Positions 10,800 to 19,109 are shown, counted from the stretch's first letter. The stretch: 64,000 nt of DNA from Anaerotignum propionicum DSM 1682 (GCF_001561955.1 NZ_CP014223.1:372001-436000), one strand, 5' to 3'. The notes: a model not told the origin generated them from the sequence alone. Numbers and translations are program-made.

Positions 10800-11423
10800 T
10801 TACTTCTTTTCAAAACAGTGAATAGGTTTTCCAATCCACAAAAACTCGTAGCCAAATTGCATATTAAGTATAAGAGCACCTGATAAGTAAAAAGATAAAA
10901 TTGCGACAACAAGTTCTGACCAAGCAGCCAATTGGTGCATAGGCTCTGGCATGAATCCAAGTGCGCTACCCGTTAGACCAATGAGTAGAAAATCAACAGC
11001 TACAAAGATAAAAAATAAAACTTTGTTGGTACGGGTTGCTCCTAAGGTCATGAAGATGCTAAAGATTAAATAGCCCAGAAACGCAACACCTAATTGTCTT
11101 GCGTCAATTTTGCTGGTTACTTCTGCACCAAACATACCAAGCTTCATCATCCAGCTCATGGCCACGCCTAACCAGAAAAATCCATAAGCTCCAAAAGCTG
11201 TTCCTCCAAAAGCATTCTCTTTTTTAAAGTCTAGAACACTTGCAAATAGTTGGGCGATACCACCAAGAAAGATTGCCCAAGGCAGAATGAAGGATAAATC
11301 ATTGGTAAACCCCAGTTTTTGTGAAGATGCTACAAGGGTTACCATAGCCAATCCAAGAAGTCCTATGGAACTTGGATCACCTGTTTTCACACTTACATAC
11401 AGTTTTTCATTTTGAGTATTCAT
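10800..11423 (-). CDS. GPR1/FUN34/YaaH (SatP-type) acetate uptake transporter
   Basis: Predicted six-helix inner-membrane protein of 207 residues in the acetate uptake family (SatP/YaaH in Escherichia coli), which moves acetate or succinate with protons or forms an anion channel. The family hallmark near the start, normally NPAPLGL, appears as DPSSIGLLGLA, and the second signature FGGTAFGAYGFFW is intact. The ATG at 11423 has GGAAAGG about 8 nt upstream. It is alone on its strand between the two tRNA-Cys genes and has its own terminator. An inverted repeat ACGTGAT/ATCACGT at 11494-11523 lies in its upstream region and could be an operator. The substrate is inferred only from the family. Confidence 0.85.
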   Translation of the reverse strand: MNTQNEKLYVSVKTGDPSSIGLLGLAMVTLVASSQKLGFTNDLSFILPWAIFLGGIAQLFASVLDFKKENAFGGTAFGAYGFFWLGVAMSWMMKLGMFGAEVTSKIDARQLGVAFLGYLIFSIFMTLGATRTNKVLFFIFVAVDFLLIGLTGSALGFMPEPMHQLAAWSELVVAILSFYLSGALILNMQFGYEFLWIGKPIHCFEKK

Positions 11424-11970
11424 TTTTTTACCTTTCCGTCTATATTGACGAAAATTCCTACCTCCTTTTTCTTATTTTAGATTGAGATAAAATACGTGAT
11501 TTTTAAGTGCTTACATATCACGTCAACCTACAGGGGGTTCGATTGTTAAATAAATCGTTAAAATTTTAAGGAACGTTTTTTCATTTTACCATTTGTTCTA
11601 CTTTCTGTCCACTAAAATATTCATTATTTATAACAAAATTTTTTACGATGAAAAATAGAATTTTTTACATATAGGAAATTAGATAGACTTATATATAAAG
11701 CTTCTATCGCTTTTCTGAAAAATAAGAGGAAATGCAATATAGTTTTATTATTTAGTTTATTTTTAGAATAATAAATGCATATATTCATTTTTAAATTATT
11801 TCGATCATGTAGTATTCTTAACAAAAGTTTATGAACCAGAAAAAAGGGTTAATAGACAGGAATTTAGTGAAATGCTTGGATTTATGCTAAAATGACATGA
11901 AAGAGTGGGAATAATACCCTTGAGAATAATAATTTTGAGTTTTTTGCGCAGAAAGTAACAAAAAAGGGGG
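11424..11970. other. AT-rich gap with an inverted repeat, no gene seen
   Basis: About 550 bases, very AT-rich. The only structure I see is ACGTGAT (11494-11500) and ATCACGT (11517-11523), seven-base arms 16 nt apart, 71-100 bases upstream of the transporter start. A minus-strand open stretch at 11624-11824 has no ribosome site and biased AT-driven composition, so I do not call it. Confidence 0.5.
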
Positions 11971-11999
11971 TTGACGTTTGAAATGGAAAATACTATAAT
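11971..11999 (+). promoter_or_regulatory. Promoter of the second tRNA-Cys
   Basis: TTGACG (11971-11976), 17 nt, TATAAT (11994-11999). The tRNA begins 15 bases later, so transcription starts just before it. Confidence 0.85.
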
Positions 12000-12013
12000 G
12001 ATTTTATATTTAG

Positions 12014-12084
12014 GGCGCCATAGCCAAGTGGTAAGGCAAAGGTCTGCAACACCTCTATCCCCGGTTCAAATCCGGGTGGCGCCT
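12014..12084 (+). tRNA. tRNA-Cys (GCA), copy 2
   Basis: 71 nt, identical to the copy at 9964-10034. Anticodon loop CTGCAAC. Here it is a single-gene unit with its own strong promoter and terminator, unlike the copy in the rRNA transcript. The flanking sequences differ. Confidence 0.95.
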
Positions 12085-12094
12085 TAAGCGGAAG

Positions 12095-12128
12095 GGCAAG
12101 TTTTCTTGAGAGAACTTGTCATTTTTTT
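12095..12128 (+). terminator. Terminator after tRNA-Cys copy 2
   Basis: GGCAAGTTTTC pairs with GAGAACTTGTC (wobbles allowed) around TTGA, then a run of T. Confidence 0.85.
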
Positions 12129-12160
12129 ATTTCAAATTTTACAACTCTACGGAGCGTTGA

Positions 12161-12189
12161 TTGGATTGTAAAGAGAATTCATTTATAAT
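12161..12189 (+). promoter_or_regulatory. Predicted promoter of the HTH fusion and CAT genes
   Basis: TTGGAT (12161-12166), 17 nt, TATAAT (12184-12189). Confidence 0.55.
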
Positions 12190-12209
12190 CATATACGGAG
12201 GTGGCAGTA

Positions 12210-12794
12210 GTGGATTGCAATAAGGTAGGAAAGCTCATTCTGGATTTGCGTAAAGAAAAGAAAATGACACAGAAACAGCTTGCAGATGCCATGAATATAA
12301 GTGATAAAACAATTTCGAAATGGGAACGTGGGCTGGGTTGCCCTGACGTATCGTTGCTCAATGAATTATCAGAGGTATTAAATGTAAATATTGAAAAGAT
12401 ACTGTTGGGAGATTTGGAGCCCAACAATACTGACGGAGGAAATATGAGAAAGATAAAATTTTATATGTGTCCTAATTGTGGAAACGTGATTACAGCCACA
12501 GGGGAAGCAGAAATATCCTGCTGTGGACGCAAAATGACGGCTTTGGTTCCTAAGCCCGCAGATGAGGAGCACTATTTGAATGTGGAAGCAATAGAGAATG
12601 ACTATTATATTACCTTTCCCCATGAGATGAAGAAAGAGCATTTTATATCTTTTGTTGCATATGTAACTTATGATAAGGTTCTTCTTGTAAGGCTATACCC
12701 TGAGCAGGGTGGTGAGGTACGTATTCCAACACTGCGCAGAGGGGAGCTTTATTTTGGGTGCAGCAGAGATGGTTTATGGGTAACTAAAGTATGA
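12210..12794 (+). CDS. XRE-type HTH protein fused to a desulforedoxin/superoxide-reductase-like domain
   Basis: Predicted redox- or iron-responsive regulator of 194 residues. Residues 5-60 are an XRE helix-turn-helix (MTQKQLADAMNISDKTISKWERG). From residue 79 a new module starts with its own Met: CPNCGN and CCGRKM supply four cysteines (87, 90, 104, 105) in the desulforedoxin iron-site pattern. It continues with HEMKKEHFISFVAYV (H138, H144), which resembles the superoxide reductase core, and ends in FGCSRDGLW, where true enzymes have Cys-x-x-His-Gly-Leu-Trp. The last histidine ligand is replaced, so the catalytic iron site looks incomplete. The GTG at 12210 is chosen because GGAGGTGG lies 7 nt upstream; the GTG at 12201 overlaps that site. 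It overlaps the next gene by four bases. Confidence 0.7.
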   Translation: MDCNKVGKLILDLRKEKKMTQKQLADAMNISDKTISKWERGLGCPDVSLLNELSEVLNVNIEKILLGDLEPNNTDGGNMRKIKFYMCPNCGNVITATGEAEISCCGRKMTALVPKPADEEHYLNVEAIENDYYITFPHEMKKEHFISFVAYVTYDKVLLVRLYPEQGGEVRIPTLRRGELYFGCSRDGLWVTKV

Positions 12795-13453
12795 TATGTG
12801 ATGAAGGTTTCGTACCGATTAATATGGGTACTTGGCCCAGAGCACAAGTATTTTATTATTATACCCAAATAGCTCCTACCAGCTATACTGTTGATGTAAG
12901 AATGGACGTTACTGTTTTGAGACATAAATTAAAGCAACGTGGGTTCAAATTTTTTCCTGCTTATTTGTGGTTAGTAACCAAAGCAATGCAAGGCATTGAC
13001 GAGTTAAAAGTAGGGATGAGAGATGGTGTTTTGGGTACGTGGAAGCAATTAACTCCAGCCTATCCTCAGTTTCATCAGGATGACAAAACAACATCATTAC
13101 TCTGGACAGAATTTCGGGAGGATTTTTCAGGATTTTATGAGAATTATGAGAGGGATGTCAAGGCACATGGTAATAGCCACGGCGTGTTGTCTTCAAAAGG
13201 AATTCCTTTATCCAATGCTTATATTATTTCCTGTATCCCATGGTTTACGTTCCAAAGCTTTTCTCTCCATAACCATGGAATAAAGGACTATTATTTTCCC
13301 AGCTTTGAAGCGGGGAAGTTTGTGGAAGAAGAGGGTAAGGTATTTATGCCTCTATCGGTTACAGTGCATCATGCAACAGCAGACGGTTACCAACTAAAAC
13401 TATTCTTTGAATCATTGCAAGGGACAATGAATCACCCGGAGGAATGGCTATGA
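12791..13453 (+). CDS. CAT-family (chloramphenicol acetyltransferase-like) acyltransferase
   Basis: Trimeric acetyl-CoA-dependent O-acetyltransferase fold, 220 residues, the usual CAT length. The catalytic motif HHATADGY is present near the C-terminus, with the catalytic histidine at 194 and the structural aspartate at 198. Other family features are FFPAYLWLVTKA near residue 57 and the FTxFS-like segment WFTFQSFSLH. Many chromosomal CatA-like proteins of Clostridia are not proven to act on chloramphenicol, so the substrate is open. Its ATG overlaps the stop of the HTH fusion gene (ATGA), which indicates translational coupling and perhaps control by that regulator. Terminator at 13579-13610. 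Confidence 0.8.
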   Translation: MICDEGFVPINMGTWPRAQVFYYYTQIAPTSYTVDVRMDVTVLRHKLKQRGFKFFPAYLWLVTKAMQGIDELKVGMRDGVLGTWKQLTPAYPQFHQDDKTTSLLWTEFREDFSGFYENYERDVKAHGNSHGVLSSKGIPLSNAYIISCIPWFTFQSFSLHNHGIKDYYFPSFEAGKFVEEEGKVFMPLSVTVHHATADGYQLKLFFESLQGTMNHPEEWL

Positions 13454-13578
13454 AGGAAGGTATATGAAGCTGTAGATAAGTTTAATGCTTATACGCCAGC
13501 TGCCAGCTCACATGAAATTCTCTCTTGATGATTATGTCTGGACGGGATAGAGAGATGCCAAAAGTTTCGTGAGGTCCT

Positions 13579-13610
13579 AAAATACCACAGAAATTATCTG
13601 TGGTATTTTT
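13579..13610 (+). terminator. Terminator after the CAT-family gene
   Basis: AAAATACCACAGA pairs with TCTGTGGTATTTT around a 5-nt loop, then T. The stem is symmetric enough to work in both directions. Confidence 0.8.
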
Positions 13611-13679
13611 ATAGTGTAATATTACTTTTGGAGAGAAAATGTGGTTTATCATATGAGAACAGTATAAGACCATGGTACA

Positions 13680-13699
13680 TTTAGACATATATCTAAATG
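13680..13699 (+). promoter_or_regulatory. Operator 1 of the ArsR-SdpI pair
   Basis: Inverted repeat ATTTAGA-N6-TCTAAAT, immediately upstream of the -35 element. The same arms and spacing recur at 13734-13753. Confidence 0.75.
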
Positions 13700-13703
13700 T
13701 TAT

Positions 13704-13732
13704 TGACGAAAGCAAGGATTTGTGCTATTTTA
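13704..13732 (+). promoter_or_regulatory. Promoter of the ArsR-SdpI pair
   Basis: TTGACG (13704-13709), 17 nt, TATTTT (13727-13732), bracketed by the two matching operators. Confidence 0.65.
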
Positions 13733-13733
13733 T

Positions 13734-13753
13734 ATTTAGATAAACATCTAAAT
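13734..13753 (+). promoter_or_regulatory. Operator 2 of the ArsR-SdpI pair
   Basis: Second ATTTAGA-N6-TCTAAAT inverted repeat, just downstream of the -10 element and before the ribosome site. Its centre is 54 bp from that of operator 1, about five helical turns. Confidence 0.75.
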
Positions 13754-13769
13754 GAAATGGGGTGATGAT

Positions 13770-14045
13770 ATGGGACTTCAACAGACATTAAAAGCCATTG
13801 GCGACCCGACGCGGCGAGAGATTCTGCTTTTATTAAAAACGGGAGAGAAAACTGCAGGGGAAATAGGAGAGCGCTTTGAGGCTACTGGGGCGACTATATC
13901 TCATCATTTATCTGTATTAAAAAATGCAGGTTTGATAATGGATGAGAAAAAAGGGAAGTATATTTATTATGAGTTAAACATGACGGTTTTTGAAGAGATT
14001 TTAAGCTGGATAACAGCTTTTACTGGAGGGGATAAAAATGAGTAA
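13770..14045 (+). CDS. ArsR-family transcriptional regulator, SdpR-like
   Basis: Small winged-helix repressor of 91 residues. It opens LQQTLKAIGDPTRREILLLL, the standard ArsR start, and has the recognition helix in GATISHHLSVLKNAGLI and the wing at KGKYIYYELN. The CxC metal-binding motif of metal-sensing ArsR proteins is absent, as in SdpR, which regulates an immunity gene in Bacillus subtilis. The ATG at 13770 has GGGGTGA just upstream; an in-frame ATG at 13752 overlaps operator 2 and is less likely. It overlaps the SdpI-like gene by eight bases. The paired operators around its promoter point to autoregulation. Confidence 0.85.
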   Translation: MGLQQTLKAIGDPTRREILLLLKTGEKTAGEIGERFEATGATISHHLSVLKNAGLIMDEKKGKYIYYELNMTVFEEILSWITAFTGGDKNE

Positions 14046-14688
14046 AAAAAGAATAGCAATATACATTTTTTCAGTATTACCAATTATAATGGTAAGCTTG
14101 GTTTATCAGAAGCTTCCGGATTTGGTACCTATGCAATGGGAGGCAGGCGGAGGAGTACGTTATGGTGATAAGTGGCAGTTATATATCATTGCCGGATTAT
14201 GTTTGATTATGGGTATTTTTATGCCCCTTTTGCCCAAAATTGACCCAAGAAAGAAAAATTATGAAAAGTTTTTTTTAGCTTATGAAAATATTGTTCTTAT
14301 GATTGTAATATTTATGGCTGCGATCATGGCAATTTCACTTTCCGAGAGTCTTTATCCCGGAAGAATTTCCATACCCAGAGTTGTCAGCGGCGGTGTTGGG
14401 CTGTTGTTTATCTTTCTTGGGAACATGATGCCCAAAGTGAAATCAAACTTTTTTACAGGTGTTAGAACGCCTTGGGCATTGAGCAGTGAATTGGTGTGGA
14501 ATAAAACACAAAGATTAGGTGGCAAAGTATTCTTTTTCGGTGGATTACTCATGACATTGTGTGCGTTTATTGTACCTATCTTTGCAATGCCTTATGTAGT
14601 TGGTTTGGTAATGTGCGTCATTGTTTTATACCCAACGACAATGTCATTTGTTTGGTATAAGGATGAGACAAAAGTGTTAGAGAAATAA
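14038..14688 (+). CDS. SdpI-like membrane protein (DUF1648/SdpI)
   Basis: Integral membrane protein of 216 residues with about six hydrophobic helices. The N-terminal segment after helix 1, LPDLVPMQWEAGG, is the DUF1648 signature (loop with P, xHW-like residues), and the later NMMPKVKSNFFTGVRTPWAL is the SdpI signature. SdpI gives immunity to the SdpC killing toxin in Bacillus subtilis and also works as a signal partner for SdpR. No sdpA, sdpB or sdpC toxin gene is in this window, so here it may protect against foreign toxins or serve a general envelope role. It is translationally coupled to the ArsR gene. Confidence 0.85.
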   Translation: MSKKRIAIYIFSVLPIIMVSLVYQKLPDLVPMQWEAGGGVRYGDKWQLYIIAGLCLIMGIFMPLLPKIDPRKKNYEKFFLAYENIVLMIVIFMAAIMAISLSESLYPGRISIPRVVSGGVGLLFIFLGNMMPKVKSNFFTGVRTPWALSSELVWNKTQRLGGKVFFFGGLLMTLCAFIVPIFAMPYVVGLVMCVIVLYPTTMSFVWYKDETKVLEK

Positions 14689-14747
14689 CACATTCAAAGG
14701 TGTTAATGAGGGTTGCACAAAATAGGGAGCATGCAAACAAAAAATGT

Positions 14748-14816
14748 TGACGGTACAAGGTTTTACGGCTATACTGAATTCATCGATAGCCAAAAAGCCT
14801 TTTGCCGTCATTTTTT
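14748..14816 (+). terminator. Long-stem terminator after the SdpI-like gene
   Basis: TGACGG...AAGG...GGCTAT pairs with ATAGCC...CCTT...GCCGTCA, giving three stacked stem segments, followed by six T. The rest of the 14689-15020 gap shows nothing else I can support. Confidence 0.75.
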
Positions 14817-15020
14817 ACGTGTTTTTTTGGGTTGCTTTGGCGGGCAAGGATAAGATCATAAGGTCAACCTGCAATAAAGATTAGAGAAGTTATAGATAGT
14901 ATCTCTGAACAGGTAAAGAAGTTTTTGAGGTAATGATATGGTATGAGGATATTTCTTATTGCCATTTGTGGAAGAGGCTATCATTGTTTTGTTAGAGGGC
15001 TCATTAGGAGGTTAAAATAC

Positions 15021-16664
15021 ATGCATAAAGAAAGAACTGTTTATATTATTGGACATAAGAACCCTGATACGGATTCTATTTGTTCTGCTATTGCTTATGC
15101 AGAGTTAAAAAACAGGTTAAAGGAAGGCAATTTTGCGGCAAAAAGAGCAGGGGAAATCAATAATGAAACAAAATTTGTTCTGGAATATTTTGATGTGGCG
15201 GATCCCGGTTTTCTGGGTCACGTTGGCACACAGGTAAGAGATATTACGATTAAATCAACCCCTTCTATCAGTAGAGAGCTTTCCTTAAAAAAGGCATGGA
15301 ACACCATGCGAGATTTAGGGGATGCCACCATGCCAGTGGTGCAGGATGGAAAGCTTGAAGGCATTATCTCCGTTAAGGATATTGCCACAGCCAATATGGA
15401 TGTTTATGAAACCCATATTTTGGCCATGTCGCACACCAAGTATACAAACATTCTGGATACTATCGATGGTAAAATGATTATCGGGGCTGAAGATGATATT
15501 GTAACAAAGGGGAAAATTTTGATTGGTGCGGCGAATCCTGATTTATTGGAATCCTATATTGAAGAAGGGGATATTGTTATCACGGGGAATCGTTTTGAAA
15601 GTCAGCTTTGCTGTATTGAAATGAAGGCGGGCTGTATTGTTGTTTGTATGGGTGCTCCCATTTCTAAGACCATTCAAAAGCTGGCAATAGAAAACAACTG
15701 CAAAATCATCAGCACCCCCCATGATACCTATATGACTGCAAGATTGATGAGCCAAAGCACCCCGGTTGGCTATTTTATGCGTAAAGAGGGGCTGATTGCC
15801 TTTCATAAGGATGATTTTATTTCTGATATAAAGACTGTTTTATCTAAAATCAGACATAGAGATTTCCCAGTTTTAGATCAGGATGGAAATTACTGTGGAA
15901 TGCTCTCCCGCCGCTCTTTATTGGATATGGAGAAGAAAAAAATTATCTTGGTTGACCACAATGAAAAAACTCAGGCAGTAGATGGAATTGACGAAGCGGA
16001 AATTATTGAAATTATAGACCATCACCGTTTGGGCAGTTTGGAAACCACGATGCCGGTCTATTTCCGCAATCAGCCTGTTGGATGCACCGCTACCATCATT
16101 TATGGAATGTATCGGGAAAACGGCGTGGAAATCACTCCAAAGGTTGCAGGTTTATTATGCTCCGCTATATTATCCGATACGCTGATGTTTCGCTCTCCCA
16201 CTTGCACGGAAAAGGATAGAGAGGCTGCTGAGGCTGTAGCAAAAATTGCAGGAATCGACATTCAAGAATATGCAGAAAAAATGTTTCGGGCAGGCAGTTC
16301 TTTGGGGGATAAGGCGCCCCAAGAAATTTTTTATCAGGATTTCAAAAAATTCAGTGGCAGTGGCTTAACCTTTGGGGTTGGTCAGATTTCCTCATTGGAT
16401 CAGGAGGAGCTGAGTCAGCTTCGCACAAAAATAGCCCTCTATATGGAATCGATTAAAGGCAGTTGTGATGTTTTGTTTTTCCTTTTAACCAATATATTGA
16501 CGGAGTCTTCGGAGTTGGTTTTCGTTGGAGATAAGGCAAAGGATATTGTGGATGCAGCATTTTGCGGAACAGCAGAAGAAAATTGGATTTACCTCCCCGG
16601 CATGGTTTCCAGAAAGAAGCAGTTTGTACCTAAAATATTAAATGGGATTCAACAGGTGCTATGA
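15021..16664 (+). CDS. ppaC: Mn-dependent inorganic pyrophosphatase with CBS and DRTGG domains
   Basis: Family II pyrophosphatase: hydrolyses pyrophosphate to phosphate, driving biosynthesis. At 547 residues it is the long form with a regulatory insert. The DHH catalytic domain begins with GHKNPDTDS (H12, D16, D18) and resumes at VDHN (D312) and DHHR (D333-H335). Between them lie a CBS domain (about 68-125), a DRTGG-like domain (about 130-245) and a second CBS domain (about 250-305). The C-terminus is DHHA2. CBS pairs of this family bind AMP/ADP (inhibition) or ATP and Ap4A (activation), so activity likely tracks energy charge. The ATG at 15021 has AGGAGG 9 nt upstream. It overlaps truA by four bases. 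Confidence 0.93.
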   Translation: MHKERTVYIIGHKNPDTDSICSAIAYAELKNRLKEGNFAAKRAGEINNETKFVLEYFDVADPGFLGHVGTQVRDITIKSTPSISRELSLKKAWNTMRDLGDATMPVVQDGKLEGIISVKDIATANMDVYETHILAMSHTKYTNILDTIDGKMIIGAEDDIVTKGKILIGAANPDLLESYIEEGDIVITGNRFESQLCCIEMKAGCIVVCMGAPISKTIQKLAIENNCKIISTPHDTYMTARLMSQSTPVGYFMRKEGLIAFHKDDFISDIKTVLSKIRHRDFPVLDQDGNYCGMLSRRSLLDMEKKKIILVDHNEKTQAVDGIDEAEIIEIIDHHRLGSLETTMPVYFRNQPVGCTATIIYGMYRENGVEITPKVAGLLCSAILSDTLMFRSPTCTEKDREAAEAVAKIAGIDIQEYAEKMFRAGSSLGDKAPQEIFYQDFKKFSGSGLTFGVGQISSLDQEELSQLRTKIALYMESIKGSCDVLFFLLTNILTESSELVFVGDKAKDIVDAAFCGTAEENWIYLPGMVSRKKQFVPKILNGIQQVL

Positions 16665-17434
16665 TGAAAAATTATAAGATGATACTTGCCTATGATGGCG
16701 GGCGATACAATGGTTGGCAGAAACAAGGCAACACAGACAACACCATACAGGAAAAATTGGAGGGCATCGTTTCTGCTTTGGCGGGATGCCCTATTGAGGT
16801 TTTCGGCTCGGGTAGGACAGATGCCGGAACCCATGCTTACGGGCAGGTGGCTAATTTTCATATGGAATGGGATGGTTCGGAGGAGAGACTCATGGATGCC
16901 ATCAATGAAAAGCTTCCTGAGGACATAGGGGTGCTTTCTTTGGAGGAGGTGCCTCCACGGTTTCACAGCCGCTTGAGTGCCAAGGCAAAAACCTATGAGT
17001 ATACCATTTGGAATAGTAAAAGGCCACCAGTTTTTGAAAGAAAGTATGTTTTTTGGTGTGAAAAGCCCTTGAATGTGGAAAAAATGCAAGAGGCCGCAAA
17101 ATTGTTTCTTGGAGAGCATGATTTTAAGAGTTTTTGCGCCAATAAACGAATGAAAAAATCCACGGTGCGGAAAATATATGAGATTCATTTTCATTGCACG
17201 GAGGATAAAATAACCATCTCTTATTATGGAAACGGGTTTTTATATCAAATGATAAGAATACTCACAGGCACGCTGATTGAGGTAGGAGAGGGGAAACGAC
17301 AGCCCGATGAAATCCCCGCTATTTTTGCGGCGTTGGATAGAGAAAAAGCCGGATTCACCGCCCCTGCAAAGGGGTTGGCTTTAAAGGAAGTTTTTTATGG
17401 AGAGAGGCAGGAGGAATATGATACGAATTACTGA
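16661..17434 (+). CDS. truA: tRNA pseudouridine(38-40) synthase
   Basis: Converts uridines 38-40 of the tRNA anticodon arm to pseudouridine. The 257-residue product has the catalytic motif GSGRTDAGTHA with the nucleophile D54, then FGQVANF-like GQVANFH and the C-terminal FLYQMIR. Length is normal for TruA. Translation is coupled to the pyrophosphatase stop (ATGATG across the junction, so the start may be 16661 or 16664). Its stop lies inside the next gene, which starts at 17418. Confidence 0.95.
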   Translation: MMKNYKMILAYDGGRYNGWQKQGNTDNTIQEKLEGIVSALAGCPIEVFGSGRTDAGTHAYGQVANFHMEWDGSEERLMDAINEKLPEDIGVLSLEEVPPRFHSRLSAKAKTYEYTIWNSKRPPVFERKYVFWCEKPLNVEKMQEAAKLFLGEHDFKSFCANKRMKKSTVRKIYEIHFHCTEDKITISYYGNGFLYQMIRILTGTLIEVGEGKRQPDEIPAIFAALDREKAGFTAPAKGLALKEVFYGERQEEYDTNY

Positions 17435-18995
17435 TTTAAAACTGCCTGTAAACGGGGGTGAGGAGCAGCTGAAAAAAAGAGCTGCAAGAGCTTTGGGCAT
17501 CCCTTTTGAAGGTGTAATAAGTATTAAGATTTTTCGTCGCTCCTTAGATGCCAGAAAAAAGGATCAAATTCATTATGTTCTCGTTGTTGATGTGGAGGTT
17601 GCCAATGAAAAAAAGGTACTCGCCAAGGTGACGGGAAAAAATATATCTGTAACCCCAGATTTATCTTATGTTTTTCCTCAAGGAAAGGCTGAATGCATAA
17701 ATCGTCCCGTAGTGGTTGGTTTTGGCCCAGGGGGGATGTTCGCCGCCTTGCTTTTGGCAGAAATGGGCTTGAAGCCTATTATCTTAGAGCGTGGGGGAGA
17801 TGTGGAAAGCCGTAAAAAAGCCATTTCTCTTTTTTGGGAAGAAGGGAAGCTTAATTCTGAGAATAACGTACAGTTCGGTGAGGGGGGTGCGGGTACTTTC
17901 TCAGATGGAAAGTTGACCACTCGCATTAAGGACCCTCGTTGCCGTAAGGTTTTAGAGGAATTTGTGGCGGCAGGAGCACCGGAGGATATTTTATATGATG
18001 CAAAGCCCCATATCGGAACTGATTTATTGCAAAGTGTTGTACAGAGGATTCGAGAAAAGATTCTTTCTCTTGGGGGAGAGGTTCGTTTTTTTGCCAAGGT
18101 TTCGGACATTTTGGTTGAAGGCGGACAAGTTGAGGGAGTTGTACTCTCAGATGGAGAAACCATTCAGAGCAACGATGTGGTTTTGGCCATTGGCCATAGT
18201 GCAAGGGATACCTTTGAAATGTTATATCAAAAAGGTGCCATGTTAGAGCAAAAGCCCTTTGCCATGGGCGTAAGAATTGAGCATCCCCAAAGGATGATAG
18301 ATATTGCCCAGTATGGGGAAGGGGATAAGGAACTACCTCCGGCTGACTATCGCTTGACCTATACCACGAAAAAAGGCAGAGGTGTTTACACCTTTTGTAT
18401 GTGCCCCGGTGGATATGTGGTGGCGGCGGCAAGCGAAGAAGGAAGATTGGCGATTAACGGCATGAGTGAACATGCCAGAGACGGAGAAAATGCCAATTCC
18501 GCACTTTTGGTGCAGGTATTCCCCAAGGATTTTGGCTCCGATCATCCTTTGGGGGGAATGTATTTTCAACGGGATTTGGAGGAAAAAGCCTTCGCTTTGG
18601 GTGGAGGGAATTATACTGCACCTATACAACGGGTAGGGGCATTTCTTGGTAAATCCAAGGAGGGCTCAACGGTTTCTCCCAGCTATCGTCCAAATACAAA
18701 GGAATGCAATTTAGCAGAAATTTTCCCCGACTTTATGACGGAAGCCATGAAAGAAGCTATCCCTGAAATGGGTAAAAGATTAAAGGGATTTGACAGAGAA
18801 GATGCAGTATTGACTGCGGTGGAAAGCAGAAGCTCTTCACCTGTTCGGATTCTGCGTGGGGACGACGGAACAAGCCCTTGGGCAAAGGGGCTTTATCCCA
18901 CGGGGGAGGGTGCCGGTTATGCGGGGGGCATCATCTCTGCCGCTGTGGATGGCATTTTAGCTGCGGAGAAGATATTTTCTAAAAATTTAGTCTAA
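17418..18995 (+). CDS. FAD-dependent oxidoreductase of the COG2509 type
   Basis: Predicted flavoprotein of 525 residues. The N-terminal ~95 residues form a basic domain typical of this family. The FAD-binding Rossmann motif GFGPGG is at about 101-106, with ILERGG ending the second strand. FGEGGAGTFSDGKLTTR and GEGAGYAGGIISAAVDG are family signatures. Members are widely conserved in Clostridia, but substrate and role are unknown to me. The ATG at 17418 follows GGCAGGAGG and overlaps the end of truA by 17 bases, so the three genes from 15021 form one transcript. Confidence 0.85.
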   Translation: MIRITDLKLPVNGGEEQLKKRAARALGIPFEGVISIKIFRRSLDARKKDQIHYVLVVDVEVANEKKVLAKVTGKNISVTPDLSYVFPQGKAECINRPVVVGFGPGGMFAALLLAEMGLKPIILERGGDVESRKKAISLFWEEGKLNSENNVQFGEGGAGTFSDGKLTTRIKDPRCRKVLEEFVAAGAPEDILYDAKPHIGTDLLQSVVQRIREKILSLGGEVRFFAKVSDILVEGGQVEGVVLSDGETIQSNDVVLAIGHSARDTFEMLYQKGAMLEQKPFAMGVRIEHPQRMIDIAQYGEGDKELPPADYRLTYTTKKGRGVYTFCMCPGGYVVAAASEEGRLAINGMSEHARDGENANSALLVQVFPKDFGSDHPLGGMYFQRDLEEKAFALGGGNYTAPIQRVGAFLGKSKEGSTVSPSYRPNTKECNLAEIFPDFMTEAMKEAIPEMGKRLKGFDREDAVLTAVESRSSSPVRILRGDDGTSPWAKGLYPTGEGAGYAGGIISAAVDGILAAEKIFSKNLV

Positions 18996-19037
18996 AAATA
19001 AAGAAGCATATATTTCGAAGTATTCATAAGATAAAAC

Positions 19038-19076
19038 AAAGCGCATGAGATAATCAACTTATCCATGCGCTTTTTG
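19038..19076 (+). terminator. Terminator after the FAD oxidoreductase
   Basis: AAAGCGCATG pairs with CATGCGCTTT, then T. It lies between convergent genes and may also serve the minus-strand acetyltransferase. Confidence 0.8.
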
Positions 19077-19109
19077 TATCTGTTGGAGTGATGCAGAATA
19101 ACGAACATT

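Noticed and set aside
11624-11824. Minus-strand 66-codon open frame
   Set aside because: Very AT-rich, no ribosome site, composition expected by chance.
9964-12084. Integrated element flanked by tRNA-Cys copies as att sites
   Set aside because: No integrase, recombinase or phage gene lies between, and the repeats are exactly the tRNA genes with independent promoters; duplication explains them as well.
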